DNA of 64,000 bases from CAWCBH01 sp963793785 (GCA_963793785.1 CAWCBH010000003.1:2046001-2110000); one strand, 5' to 3'. Positions 25,493 through 37,458 are shown, counted from the stretch's first letter. Made by a program: numbers and translations. Notes: a model not told the origin generated them from the sequence alone.

Positions 25493-27721
25493 GCGATCTC
25501 GGCGCCTGGCGTCTGATCGCCTTCGCCGCGCTGGCGGCGTTTGCGACCCTGCACTGGTTCACGCTTCTCGCCGACCCGCCCCTGGCTCGGGCGATCCTGC
25601 TGGTCGCGATCGTCGTCGCCGGGTCGGCGTTGTTGCTTGCGATCGGCGCCTCGAGCCTCGCCGGACGCAGGACCCGATCGGCCGTGGTCGCGCTGTGGTG
25701 CCTCTCGGGCCTCGTCGCCCTGCTCACCCTGGCCGCCGGCCTCCTCGCCGCCGGCTTGCCGCTGCGGCTGTTGCCGCCCTGGCATTGGGGCGAGCTCGGC
25801 ACCAGGCTCGACCCGGCCCTGGGACGGCTGGACGAGCTTGGCGTCCCCTATGCCGGCGACGCGACCTGGGTGCGGCGAGCGATCCTGTTCGGCGCCCCCG
25901 TGTTGCTCACGCTGGCGGCGGCGCTCGCCTTCTGGCCCGCCCGCCGAGCCCGGACCAGATCCGCCTTGCGGCTTGCCGGCCTGGTCGCCCTGTTGGCGCT
26001 GTTCGGGATCGCCGTCGCCTGGGACAGCCGCGGTGCCGAGTTGCCGCTCGGACTGGCGTTGCTGGGCTTGATCGCCGCCTGGCTTTGGCTTCCCCGCCTC
26101 GCCACCAGGCGCAGCGCCGCGATCGGGTTCGCAACCGTCGGCCTGGCGGCGGCGATGGCCCTTCCCGCGTCCGCGGCGCTCGACGGCGACCGGGCCTGGT
26201 GGGACTACCGCGCCTGGAATCTGCTCAGCGACGGCGCCCCGGCGAGCTTTCGCTGGGAGCACTCCTACGGGCCTCTCGACTGGCCCCGCGACGGGACGAC
26301 GCTGCTGAGGGTCCGCAGCGACGAAGCCCGCTACTGGAAGGCCGAGGTGCTGGACAGTTTCGACGGGCGGCGCTGGCAGCGGGCGCCGCTCGAAGAGAGC
26401 CCGGCGCAGTCGGCCTTCGCGCGCTACGGGCAGGCCGATGCGGAGACCCATCCCGGCTGGCTCGAGAGGGCTGACTTCGAGATCGGCGAGCTGCGATCGG
26501 AGCTGGTCTTCGCACCCGGAACCGCCGAGCGGACCAGCATCAGCCTCTCGCCGTCTGCCGACGGGACCACCACTACCGGAGCCGACCCGCTGACGTCCGG
26601 TGACGTCTACACCGTCGAGGCCTACGTCCCGGACCCCACCCAGGCGCAGCTGCGCGGCGCCGATCGCAGCTACTCGCGAGAGCTGGCGCCCTACACGTCG
26701 CTGGAGCTGCCGCTGGAGGAATCCGGCGGGGGCGGCGAGACGACTGTCTCGGTGCCGCCCTGGGGCAGCGGCCTCGCCGGGGCTGCAGCCGAGCGGCAGA
26801 TCGCCGCCGGTCCCTACGCCGCCGTCGGGCGCCTGGCCCGCCGGCTGACCGACGAGGCGGCATCCCCGCACGCCGCCGTGGTCGCGATCCAGCGCCATCT
26901 CGAGAGCCGCTACTCGTACTCCGAGGACCCGCCCGAGCGGCAGTTTCCGCTCGCCTCCTTTTTGTTCGAGGACCGGCTCGGGTACTGCCAGCAGTTCTCG
27001 GGCGCGATGGCGCTGATGCTGCGGATGGTCGGGATCCCGAGCCGCGTCGTCGCCGGGTTCGCACCCGGGATCTTCAGCGGCGCCGAAGGCGCTTTCCGGG
27101 TCACCGACTTCGACGCGCACTCGTGGGTCGAGGTCTACTTCGAGGAGATCGGCTGGGTCGTCTTCGACCCGACGCCGAGCATCGCGCCGCCGGAGTTGCA
27201 ATTTCGCGCCGCCGGCGGTCTGAGCGCAAACGCCGCCGCCACCGGACCCGATCAGATCCGTTCGCAAGCCGACCCCGCAGACCGGCGCCGGCCCGTCCTC
27301 CGCGCCACCCGGCGGCGGCGATGACACCGGCTCCGTGATCGGAGCCGCCGCCGTCCGGCGATCGGGGTCTTGGCGGCCATCTACACCGCCCGGGCCGCCC
27401 GGCGCCGGCGGCGGCTGCGAAGCGGCGCGACCGTCGAGGCCCAGCTGGATGAGCTTGCCGCGGCACTGCCCCGGCTCGGCTGGACCCTTCCTCGCCAGGC
27501 CACCCTGCTGACGATCGAGCGGCGCCTTGCCGGCGGGCGCGCGGCGGCGGCGGCGGCTTACGCGCAGGGCGCTGCGGGAGCACCGGTACGCGAGCGCCGC
27601 GGTTACCCCGCCCGGGCCCGCCGAAAGGCGGGCGCTGCGCCAGTCGCTGAGCGCCTCGCGCGGGCTCGCAGCGCGACTGCGCGGATACCGCGTCATCCCG
27701 CCGGGCGGCCCTCGGCTCTGA
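25489..27721 (+). CDS. TgpA-like transglutaminase with membrane domain, three frameshifts in the C-terminal part
   Basis: About 740 residues after correction. Five or six N-terminal membrane helices, an extracellular domain, then the transglutaminase core: Cys in RLGYCQQFSGAMALMLRMVG, His in DFDAHSWVEVYFEE and Asp in VVFDPTPS. The catalytic part is unbroken. Frame changes near 27284, 27355-27360 and 27560-27566 (extra G, one site possibly two) interrupt the C-terminal transmembrane helix VLAAIYTARAARRRRR and cytoplasmic tail EHRYASAAVTPPGPAERRAL. Start ATG 25489 overlaps DUF58. With MoxR and DUF58 it forms a conserved envelope-linked cluster. Confidence 0.88.
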
Positions 27722-27731
27722 GACTCCGGCG

Positions 27732-29150
27732 CTAAGCGCTCGTGTGGCCGGCGAGGAAGCGGTCGGTGCCGTTGCCCGGCGTCGCGGCTTCCTCGATCCG
27801 CGCCTCCAGCTCCAGCTCCTTCTCGAAGTCGGCGTCCTCGCCGTGGCGGAAGCTGAGGTCCTTGCCTTCCATCAGCTCGACGAAGATCTCCACGAAGCGG
27901 GCGTCGAGCTGGGTTCCGGCGACCCGCTTCAGCTCCTGGATCGCCTCGAACGAGGAGACCGGCGCCCGGTAGGAGTCGCGCGCGGTCATCACGTCGTACG
28001 TGTCTGCGACCGAGATGATCCGGGCCATCTCGGGAATGTCGTCGGCGACCAGGCCGCGGGGGTAGCCCTTGCCGTCGATCCGCTCGTGATGGGCGAGGAT
28101 GATCTCCGCCACCGGGCCGTAGCCGTCCAGCGAGGAGACGACCCGCGCGCCCTGCGCCGGATGGCGCCGGATCAGCATCCAGTCCTCTTCGGTCAGCGGC
28201 ACGTTCGCCTTCAGGATCCGGTCCGGGAGGATGAACTTGCCGATGTCGTGCAGCAGCGCCGCGATGTGGACCAGCTCCTCCTCGCGGCGCGAGTAGCCGG
28301 CGCGCTGGGCGATCGCCCGCGAGTAGCGGGCCACGGCGGCGCTGTGGCGGGCGGTCATCTGGTCCCGGAGGTCGAGCGTGCGCAGCATCGCGCTCAGCAT
28401 CCCGACCTGAAAGCTCGCCAGCTGCTTGCCTCGCATCTCCAGCTCCTCGGCCCGCTGCTGGGAGACCAGCAACGCCCCGAGCAGGTACTGGAAGGTGATC
28501 AGCACGATCCCGAACATCGCCACCCCGGCAAGGCCGACCTCGTGGTAGACGAAGGCGATGCCGACCGCCATCAGCGCCGCCGCCAGCTCCGACGGGAGCA
28601 GCGGGATCAGCGCCGTGCGGGTCTTGGCCCAGAACGATTGGCGCTCGAGGTAGCAGGCATAGGCGGCGATCATCGTGAAGTTGAGCGCCAGCGCCAGCAG
28701 GAAGAGCCCGAAGACGAGGACGTAGAAGCTCGGGTCGTCCGCGGTCAGGCCGGCCCGAGCGACCGTCTCGTGGAAGGCGATCCCGGTCAGCAGCGGGAAG
28801 GTCGCGTAGGTGACGACGTTGTTGAGCAGGTAGTGCCAGTCGTCGCGCCAGCGGAGCCAGCCGGCGAGAATCGTCAGCACCCCGATCGCCGCCGCCGGGG
28901 CGCCGCCGAGAAAAACCATCGCCAACACCAGGGCCAGGAAGCTGCCGGAAATCTTCACCCGCGAGTTGGTCTGGATCGCGGTCAGATCGCTGAAGACCGA
29001 GAAGCCGAGCAGGATCCCGAACAGCGCCGGATCCCAGTCGCCGTAGGTGGCGCGCCAGGCGCCGATCGCGATGGCAACCATGAGCGCCGCGATTTGCACG
29101 GCGATCACCGTGGGGGTGGGACGCTTGTCACGCATGGGCTGTTGGCTCAC
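27732..29150 (-). CDS. Membrane HD-GYP domain phosphodiesterase
   Basis: 472 residues. About six N-terminal membrane helices, a short coiled linker, then a complete HD-GYP domain: HIAALLHDIGKFILPDRIL (HD), RRHPAQGARVV, HHERIDGKGYPRG (GYP loop), and ISVADTYDVMTARDSYR. All metal ligands look present, so hydrolysis of c-di-GMP is likely. Starts at GTG 29150 or ATG 29135. It ends 11 bp from the convergent transglutaminase gene. The 450 bp upstream contain a terminator-like hairpin and long inverted repeats in the same orientation, so transcription attenuation is possible. Confidence 0.92.
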   Translation of the reverse strand: MSQQPMRDKRPTPTVIAVQIAALMVAIAIGAWRATYGDWDPALFGILLGFSVFSDLTAIQTNSRVKISGSFLALVLAMVFLGGAPAAAIGVLTILAGWLRWRDDWHYLLNNVVTYATFPLLTGIAFHETVARAGLTADDPSFYVLVFGLFLLALALNFTMIAAYACYLERQSFWAKTRTALIPLLPSELAAALMAVGIAFVYHEVGLAGVAMFGIVLITFQYLLGALLVSQQRAEELEMRGKQLASFQVGMLSAMLRTLDLRDQMTARHSAAVARYSRAIAQRAGYSRREEELVHIAALLHDIGKFILPDRILKANVPLTEEDWMLIRRHPAQGARVVSSLDGYGPVAEIILAHHERIDGKGYPRGLVADDIPEMARIISVADTYDVMTARDSYRAPVSSFEAIQELKRVAGTQLDARFVEIFVELMEGKDLSFRHGEDADFEKELELEARIEEAATPGNGTDRFLAGHTSA

Positions 29151-29235
29151 GGCGCTCGCGCATAGCGCCGAGGCTGGCTAGGGATTCCGTGGTCGCGCTC
29201 GGTTCCCTTCGCCGTTCACCCCCAGAACCTTGCTG

Positions 29236-29432
29236 CGAACGCTACTTGCGGGGCGCACGTTACAACCGCTATCGGCCCCAGCAGGCATGCCTGGACGCAT
29301 GTACATCGCATTGCAGAGCGCAGATTCGCGAGCCGGCGCCCCGCAGGGCTAGGAGACCCGGGCCCGAAAAGACGAAAGGCGCCCCGCGCAGGACGCCCTT
29401 CGATCTGGAACGAACGTTGCAAGTAGCGTTCG
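29236..29432 (-). promoter_or_regulatory. Long-range inverted repeat in the HD-GYP leader
   Basis: CGAACGCTACTTGC at 29236-29249 is the exact reverse complement of 29419-29432. In a reverse-strand transcript both arms would lie before the HD-GYP start and enclose the terminator hairpin at 29366-29400. Shorter local pairs (CTATG/CATAG and GAACG/CGTTC) overlap the upstream arm, so alternative folds are possible. A 5-codon frame with a purine-rich site also lies here (start near 29461). Regulation is inferred. Confidence 0.4.
29366..29400 (-). terminator. Terminator-like hairpin upstream of the HD-GYP gene
   Basis: On the reverse strand a ten-pair stem (AAGGGCGTCC with GGGGCGCCTTT, including G-T pairs) is followed by CGTCTTTTCGG. 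It sits about 215 bp before the HD-GYP start with no annotated gene upstream that it could serve, so it probably ends a short leader RNA. Confidence 0.55.
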
Positions 29433-29550
29433 TCTATGAAGTCTTAGTGACGGTAGCCCATAGGTTTTCTTCCCTTCCTTGAGAACCCTCTATGCCCGCC
29501 TGGAGCGGAACTCATCAATTGCTTGACACGGGTTCTACCACAAGCTGCGG

Positions 29551-29582
29551 AAAACTTGTGCATCTGCAGCAAAAGTTGTGCA
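29551..29582 (+). promoter_or_regulatory. Direct repeat pair, candidate operator
   Basis: AAAACTTGTGCA at 29551 and AAAAGTTGTGCA at 29571 differ at one base and are spaced exactly 20 bp, two helical turns, ending 27 bp before the MFS start. A TTGACA lies at 29523. Such pairs are typical regulator-binding sites; no regulator gene is adjacent. Confidence 0.35.
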
Positions 29583-29609
29583 GAAATCGAGTAGGCGCCA
29601 GGCGACCGC

Positions 29610-30900
29610 ATGCGTAGCTCGTTGCGCGATCCTCTCCGCCGGCCGGCCTTCCGGCGCCTTGCCGCCTCCTATGCGCTGAACGAGCTCGGCGACTGGCTGG
29701 GCATCATCGCCCTCTCGGTCCTCGTCTACGACCAGACCGACAACGCCCTGGCGACCGCGGCTTTGTTCCTCGGCACCCGGTTCCTGCCGGCGCTCGTGGC
29801 CCCGTTTCTGGTCGCCCGCGCCGAGCGGCCACCGCCGCGGATCGCGCTGCCGGTGATCTATTGCTTCGAGGCGGCGGCCTTCGGAGGCCTTGCCCTGCTG
29901 GCGACCAACTTCTCGCTGCCGCTGGTGATCGCGGTGGCGACTATCGACGGCGCCCTCGCACTGACTGGACGCGCCCTTACCCGCGCCGTCGTCGCGGCGC
30001 TGCTGGCGCCCGACCGGGGAGCTTCGCGCCGGCAACGCGATCCTCAACGTCGCCTTCACCGGCGGCGCCGCGCTGGGCCCCGGCCTGGCCGGCCTCGTGG
30101 TCGCGGGATTCGGCGTCCAGACGGCGCTGCTTCTCGATGCCGCCTCCTTTTACCTCGTCGCCTGCATCCTCCTCACCGCCCCCGCGCTTCCACACGCCGT
30201 GCCGGATCCGGGACGGCTTCGCGAGCGGGTGCGGGCCGGCCTCGCATACATCGGACAGCGGCCGATCCTGCGCCGCTTGCTGGTCGCGCAGGCGGCGGCC
30301 TTCGTCTTCTTCGCCGCCGTGATCCCGATCGAGGTCATCTACGCGAAGGAGACCCTCGACGCCGGCGACTCCGGCTACGGGCTGCTGCTGGCGAGCTGGG
30401 GCGGCGGGATGATCGTCGGCAGCTTCGTCTTCGCGGCCCTGCGTCGTGCTTCGCTGCCGCTGCTGCTGGTCACAAGCACCGCCATCGTCGGAATCGCCTA
30501 CCTCGGCCTGGCCTCGGCGCCGACGCTAACGGTCGCCTGCACAGCCTCGGTGCTGGGAGGGATCGGGAACGGCGTCCAGTGGGTTTCGACGGTCAGCGCC
30601 GTGCAGGAGCTGACCGTCGCCGCCATGCAGGCGCGGGTGATGAGCGTGCTGGAGTCGATCGGCGCCGCGATGCCGGGGCTCGGCTTCCTGCTCGGGGGGC
30701 TGGTCACGGTCGGCCACGATCCGCGGGCCGCGTTCCTGGTCGCGGGCATCGGCGTCCTCGCCGTGGTCGTCGTCGCGGCGCCGCTGCTCGGCGCGCGCTG
30801 GGGCGGCGATCGAGCTCGCTCCGACCGTCGAGTCGACGAGATGGTGCTGGAGCTGCGACCGCGCCCCGTCGCCCGAATCAGCGAGCCCGAAAGTGGGTAA
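29610..30900 (+). CDS. MFS transporter, one frameshift
   Basis: About 429 residues and 12 predicted membrane helices after correction. FRRLAASYALNELGDWLGII at the N-terminus is typical of MFS drug or enterobactin-type exporters of actinobacteria. The reading frame changes at 30015-30018, where CGGGGAG has one G too many; CGGGAG gives APDRELRAGNAILNVAFTGG, the conserved segment at helix 4-5. Substrate unknown. Preceded by a direct-repeat operator candidate. Confidence 0.85.
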
Positions 30901-30947
30901 TGTGGCCTGCGGTGGGGCAGGATGCCCCGCCGGGGAGAGGAACGCGC

Positions 30948-31922
30948 GTGGCTGAAGCGACCCAAGCGGCAACCCCGTTCGCCGGGGCCTGGCTTAGTCC
31001 GGGCCGGCGCCCCGGCCCGCATCGCCGTTGCAGCTCTTCTGGCGGCGATTTCGAGAGGATCGTCTCGCGCTCGCCTCCATGGCCTTCATCGGTCTGCTGA
31101 TCGTCGTCGCGATTGCCGCGCCGCTGATCGTCGAGATCGCCGGGACGCCACCCCCCGACGAGCGCGACACGAGCGCCCTCGACGTCTTCGGCACCCCAAC
31201 CGGGCCCAGCAGCGCCCACCCGTTCGGCGTCGACAACGATCGGCCAAGACGTCTTCAGCCGCACGATCTACGGCACGCGGGTCTCGCTGATCGTCGCCTT
31301 CGTCGCCACCGGGTTGGCGACGATGGTCGGCGTGATTCTCGGTCTGCTCGCCGGCTATCTGCGCGGCTGGGTCGACGTCGTCGTCTCGCGCTCGATCGAC
31401 GTCCTGCTGGCGATTCCCTACCTGCTGCTCGCGACCGGCCTCGCCGCCTCCTGCTCGCTCGGCGACGGCTGCCTCGGCGGGCTGCTGAAGCCCGGCCTGG
31501 GAGTGGTGATATTCGTCATCGCCTTCACCACCTGGACGCCGATCGCCCGCATCGTGCGCGGCGAGACGCTCTCGCTGCGCGAGCGAGAGTACGTCGAGGC
31601 GGCGCGCTCGGTCGGCGCCTCGAACCGGCGGATCATCTTCACCGAGATCCTCCCCAACCTGGTCCCCCCGATCATCGTCTACGCCTCGATCCTGATCCCG
31701 CAGGTGATCCTCTACGAGGCCGCACTCTCGTTCCTCGGCGTCGGCGTGCAGCCCCCGACCGCGAGCTGGGGGCAGATGCTCTCCGACGCGACCCAGATCT
31801 TCGACACCGCCTGGTGGTACATGCTCTACCCGGGCCTCGCGCTGCTATTCACGGTGCTCGCCTTCAACATCGTCGGCGACGCACTGCAAGACGCACTCAA
31901 CCCGAAGGCAAGCAGGAAGTGA
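30948..31922 (+). CDS. Peptide-type ABC transporter permease (DppC/OppC family), frameshifted
   Basis: From GTG 30948. N-terminal cytoplasmic part and first membrane helix (LASMAFIGLLIVVAIAAPLI), periplasmic loop ending HPFGVDN, then the permease core with the EAA-like loop VEAARSVGASNRRIIFTEIL. Extra Gs near 31018 and 31027 (giving RPGPIALQLFWRRF) and at 31238 (giving DNIGQDVFSRTIYGT, the strongly conserved segment) restore one frame of about 320 residues. First gene of the five-gene transporter operon; the binding protein follows 41 bp later. Confidence 0.85.
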
Positions 31923-31963
31923 CGACGAAGCTTTTAACGATGTCAACTCAGAAAGGACCCACG

Positions 31964-33797
31964 ATGCGACGGACGCTGTACTGGGCGCTGATTCCGGCGC
32001 TGTTGCTCGCATTCGCGCTTGGCCTGGCGGCCTGCGGCGACGACGACGACGAGGGAGGGGATGGTGGCGAACTCACCGGCGAGGACTTCCAGCCGACGAC
32101 GGCACCGCCGGATGACGCCAAGGAGGGCGGCACTCTCGACGGTAGTCGCGGCGGGGGACATCGACTACCTGGATCCCGGCGCGGCCTACTACCAGTTCAC
32201 TTACATGCTCGATTTCGCCGACTTCCTCGGGGGTTGATGGGATGGCCTCCCGACGAGGATCAGGAGCCGCAGCCTGACCTGGCCGACGGCGAGCCGCAGG
32301 TCTCGGAGGACGGCAGGACGATCACGTTCAAGATCAAGGATGGGATCAAGTACAGCCCGCCGGTCGATCGCGCGATCAGGGCTGCCGACTTCAAGTACGC
32401 GATCGAGCGTGGCTTGATGCCGGGCGTGGCCAACGAGCTACCTCAGCTCCTACTTCGGGGATGTCGTCGGCTTCGACCAGGCAGAGGCCGCAATCGAGCA
32501 GGACCCGACGGTCGCGCCTGACATCAGCGGCATCACGACGCCCGACGACCGCACGCTGGTCTTCAAGATGACTCGGCCCGACCGCGCCGGTCGTCATCAG
32601 GTCCCTGTCGCTGCCGCTCGGCGCCCCGGTTCCGGAGGAGTACGCGAAGGAGTTCGACGCCGAGAGCCCCTCCACCTACGGCGAGTACGCTGGTCGGCAC
32701 CGGCCCCTACATGGTCGAGAACGACGCCGAGGGCAACGCTGACCGGCTACAACCCCGGCAAGTCGATCATCGCTGGTCCGCAATCCGAACTGGGATCCCG
32801 TCGACCGACTACCGCCCGGCCTACCTGGACCGGATCGAGTTCACGGAGGGGTTCACCGACGTGAACTCAGCCATCCGCAGGATCCTCACCGGTGAGTCGC
32901 AGGTGAACGGCGACATCATCCCCGAGCCGCAGGGCCTGAAGCTGGCGGCAACCGAGTACCCGGACCAGCTGGCCGTGGTCCCCGGGAGCGGCAACCGCTA
33001 CCTCGCCCTGAACACGCGATGCCGCCGTTCAACGACATCAACGTCCGCAAGGCGGTTGTCGCCGGGGTCGACCGCGAGGCGCTGCGCCTCGCGCGAGGGG
33101 GCCCGCTGGTCGGCGAGATCGCCGACTCACTTCATCTCGCCGCTGATCCCGGGATTCGAGGAGTCGGGAGGCGAGGAGGGCTTCGGCTTCGACTTCATCG
33201 TCGAACCCGAGCGGCGATCCCGAGCTGGCGGCGAAGTACTTCCGCAAGGCCGGCTTCGACAGCGGCAAGTACGAGGGCGACGAGGAGATCCTGCGTGATC
33301 GGCGAGAACGCCGGCATCGACAAGCGAGTCAGCGAGGTCGCTGCGCGACGAGCTCGCCAAGCTCGGCTTCAACGTCAACCTGCGCCTGGTCTCGTCGGAC
33401 ACGATGTACACGAAGTTCTGCGAGGTCCCGAAGGCGACCAACTACGACGTCTGCGCCGACCGTGGGCTGGATCGAAGGACTTCAGGGACCCGCAGGCGAT
33501 CCTCGAGGTGCCGTTCAGCGGCGACGCGATTCATGCCGACCAACAACGCCAACTGGCCGCAGCTCGACGTGCCGGCGATCAACAAGGCGATCGATGAGGC
33601 CAGCCCTGGTCACCGACCCGGAGGAGCGGGCCCAGGCCTGGGCCGAGGTCGAACCGCATGATCACGGCCCAGGCACCGGCGATCATCTACATCTGGGACA
33701 ACCAGCCGAACATCCGGTCGGCGAACGTGAACGCGGTGATCAGCCTGTTCAACAGCCGACAATGGACATCTCGTTCACCTCGCTGAAGAACCCGTAG
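31964..33797 (+). CDS. Peptide-type ABC transporter substrate-binding lipoprotein, about 20 single-base shifts
   Basis: ATG 31964 with AAAGGA upstream; lipoprotein signal with lipobox LAAC at about residue 24 then an Asp-rich linker. Family 5 extracellular solute-binding segments appear in order but in rotating frames: GDIDYLDPGAAYYQFTYMLD, ITFKIKDGIKYSPPVDR, ADFKYAIERG, VGTGPYMVEN, NVNLRLVSSD, WDNQPNIRSANVNAVI, and the end TMDISFTSLKNP. Nearly every shift is cured by deleting a G after a C, for instance at 32138, 32441, 32582, 32687, 32739, 32771, 33121, 33210, 33475. Corrected length is about 600. Ligand probably an oligopeptide, but family members also take sugars or metals. Confidence 0.8.
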
Positions 33798-33826
33798 GCG
33801 AGCGGCTAGGAGCCGAGAAGGGAGCC

Positions 33827-33848
33827 CCGCCGCCGACGCCGGCGGCGG
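33827..33848 (+). repeat. Intercistronic GC hairpin
   Basis: A perfect nine-pair stem (CCGCCGCCG/CGGCGGCGG) with ACGC loop lies between the binding protein and the permease genes. No T-run follows, so it is more likely an mRNA-stabilising or partial-attenuation element that keeps the binding protein more abundant than the membrane parts. Confidence 0.5.
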
Positions 33849-33876
33849 CCGCTCCACCTCTCCGCATGCGACGCAG

Positions 33877-34847
33877 ATGCTCCGCTACATAGTCAGACGC
33901 GTCCTCTGGGGGATCGGGCTGCTGTTCATCGTCAGCGCGGTGATCTTCCTGATCTTCTACGCCCTGCCCTCCGGGGATCCGGCCGCTGGCGCGGGCCGGG
34001 CGGCTGGCGACGCCGGAGGAGATCGACCGGATCCGCGAGTCGCCTCGGGCCTCGACGAACCGATCTACGTCCAGTACTGGTACTACGTCCGCGACCTCGT
34101 CCTGCACTTCGACTTCGGCTACAGCTACGAGTCGAACGCGCCGGTACGCGAGCTGATCTTCGACCGCCTGCCGGCGACGATCTCGCTGGTGATCGGGGCG
34201 GTCGTTCATCTGGCTGCGGTCGCGTTCCCGGTCGGGATCATTTCTGCGGTGAGGCAGCGTTCCGGCGTTCGATCGCGCGACGATGGTCACGACCCTGGTG
34301 CTGTACTCGGCGCCGGTCTTCTGGCTCGGCCTGGTTCTGCTCTACCTGTTCGCCGATGACATCGGCGAGTCTCCCGATCTTTCCCGGCCAGGGCTCCTAC
34401 ACGCCGATCTCCAGCGGAGTCATTGACTGGGCGACGGCGCTGATCCTGCCCTGGATCACACTCGCGGCAGCGTCGGCCGCGATCTACGCCCGCTATCTGC
34501 GCTCGAGCCTGATCGACGTGATGGGGGAGGACTACATCCGCACCGCGCGCGCGAAGGGACTGCCGGAGCGGCGGGTGATCATGCGCCATGGGGTGCGCAG
34601 CGCGGTGACCCCGATCGTGACGCTGCTCGGCGTCGACATCGGCCTGCTGCTGGCCGGCAACGCGATCCTCACCGAGTCGGTCTTCAACATCCCCGGCGTC
34701 GGCCGGCTGGTCTTCACGGCGATCGAGCGCTCCGACCTGCCGGTGGTCCAGGGCGTAGTCCTATTCGGCGCCTTCTTCATCATCATCTTCAGCCTGATCG
34801 TCGACATCGCCTACGCCTACCTCGATCCGAGGGTGAGGTACCAGTGA
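33877..34847 (+). CDS. Peptide-type ABC transporter permease (DppB/OppB family), frameshifted
   Basis: Opens MLRYIVRRVLWGIGLLFIVS, the standard DppB start, and ends DIAYAYLDPRVRYQ, the standard end. The EAA loop is YIRTARAKGLPERRVIMRHG. Extra Gs at 33985, 34042 and 34047 scramble the segment LARAGRLATPEEIDRIRESL and then return to frame; others at 34264 and 34367 restore RQRSAFDRATMVTTLVLYSA and GSLPIFPGQGSYTP. Corrected length about 320. Its stop overlaps the ATPase start (GTGA). Confidence 0.86.
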
Positions 34848-35872
34848 GCCTGCTCGAGGTCGACGGACCTGCGGGTTAGTTCAAGCACCGAGGACGGGGT
34901 GGTGCAGGCTGTCGACGGGGTCTCGCTTCGCCGTCGAGGAGGCGAGACGCTCGGAATCGTCGGCGAGTCGGGCTGCGGGCAAGAGCGTCACCAGCATGTC
35001 CATCCTCGGCCTGACCCGCGGCGAGAACACGGAGATCTCCGGGCACCGCGAGGTTCGAGGGAGAGGACCTGCTGGCGATCGCCGAGACGATCGCTGCGGC
35101 GAGTCCGGGGCGAGGAGATCGCGATGATCTTCCAGGATCCGCTCTCCTCCCTGCACCCTTTCTACAAGGTCGGCGACCAGCTGACCGAGGCGATCGCCAC
35201 CCACCAAAGCACTCTTCGGCGATGCCGCCAAGCAGCGGGCGGTCGAGCTGCTCGAGCTGGTCGGCGTCCCCGAGCCCGGTCGGCGGGTCGACGACTACCC
35301 GCACGAGATTCTCGGGCGGGATGCGGCAGCGGGCGATGATCGCAATGGCGCTCGCCAACGAGCCGAAGCTGCTGATCGCCGACGAGCCGACGACCGCGCT
35401 CGACGTCACCACCCAGGCCCAGATCCTGCAGCTGCTGGAGCGCCTCCAGGCGAGCTGGGGATGGCGGTGATCATCATCACCCACGACCTCGGGGTCGTCG
35501 CCGAGATCGCCGACCGGGTCGCTGGTCATGTACGCGGGGCGAATCGTCGAGCAGGGGACCCTCGACCAGGTCTTCTACGACCCCCAGCACCCCTACACCT
35601 GGGGCCTGATGGGCTCGCTGACCCGGCTCGACCGGCCGCGCCCGGAGCGGCTTGCGCAGATGCCCGGGCTGCCGCCTTCGTTGCTGGCGCCACCGCAGGG
35701 CTGCCATTTCCGGCCCCGCTGCCCGCACGCATTCGATCGCTGCACCGAGGTCCCGCCGCTGGAGGCCCGGCTGCCCATCGTCCCCCGACACCTCGATCGC
35801 TGCTGGCTCGATCCGGAGCACAAAGCGCAGCCAGCGCGTCGTGGACGGGCGGATCGGCCTGAAGGCACCGGC

Positions 35873-35876
<4 letters not shown>
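34844..35876 (+). CDS. Peptide-type ABC transporter ATPase (DppD/OppD family), frameshifted
   Basis: From GTG 34844. After correction: ETLGIVGESGCGKSVTSMSI (Walker A), IAMIFQDPLSSLHPFYKVG (Q-loop), YPHEFSGGMRQRAMIAMALA (signature), LLIADEPTTALDVTTQAQI (Walker B) and IITHDLGVVAEIADRV (H-loop), then the oligopeptide-binding C-terminus with CHFRPRCPHAFDRC, the iron-sulfur-type Cys motif common in DppD. Shifts lie near 34867, 34977, 35042, 35090, 35209, 35301, 35450 (possibly a missing base), 35521 and 35827. About 340 residues. Start overlaps the DppB stop. Confidence 0.85.
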
Positions 35877-36953
<1,077 letters not shown>

Positions 36954-36956
36954 GGC

Positions 36957-37448
36957 TTGGCCGCCCGGGCGGCGGTCATCGCCGACACCCATCTGTCGGG
37001 TGCGAGACGGCTGCCGGCCGGCTGCATCGAGTTGCTGGCGGCGACCGACCTGGTCCTCCACGCCGGCGACATCTCGACCGCGGCTGCCCTGGCCGAAATC
37101 GAGGCGATCGGGCCGCCCGTTCATGCCGTTCACGGCAACGTCGACGCGCCGGAGCTGGTGCGCAGACTTCCGGCCGAGCTGAAGCTGACGATCGAGGGGG
37201 TGACCCTGGCGCTGATCCACGATGCCGGGCCGGCAGCGGGGCGGCTGCAGCGAATGCAGCAGCGGTTCCCCGACGCCGACGTCGTCGTCTTCGGCCACTC
37301 GCACATGCCGCTGCACGAAGAAGAGGACGGCTTCCAGCTCTTCAATCCCGGCTCGCCGACACAGCGACGGCGCGCCCCGCGGCACACGATCGGAATCGCG
37401 TCGCTGGGCGCCGGCAAGGCCGCCTTGGAGCACGTCGCCCTCGACTAG
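36957..37448 (+). CDS. YfcE/MJ0936-type metallophosphoesterase
   Basis: 163 residues from TTG 36957, three bases after the ABC stop. All metal-binding motifs of the calcineurin-like family are seen: AVIADTHL (D, H), LVLHAGDIS (D), VHGNVD (N), LIHDAG (H) and VVFGHSHMP (H, H), then FNPGSPTQRR. Small members of this family cleave phosphodiesters or nucleotides. Proximity to the ligase genes may be relevant to end processing but is only positional. Confidence 0.88.
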   Translation: MAARAAVIADTHLSGARRLPAGCIELLAATDLVLHAGDISTAAALAEIEAIGPPVHAVHGNVDAPELVRRLPAELKLTIEGVTLALIHDAGPAAGRLQRMQQRFPDADVVVFGHSHMPLHEEEDGFQLFNPGSPTQRRRAPRHTIGIASLGAGKAALEHVALD

Positions 37449-37458
37449 CCTCTGGCCG

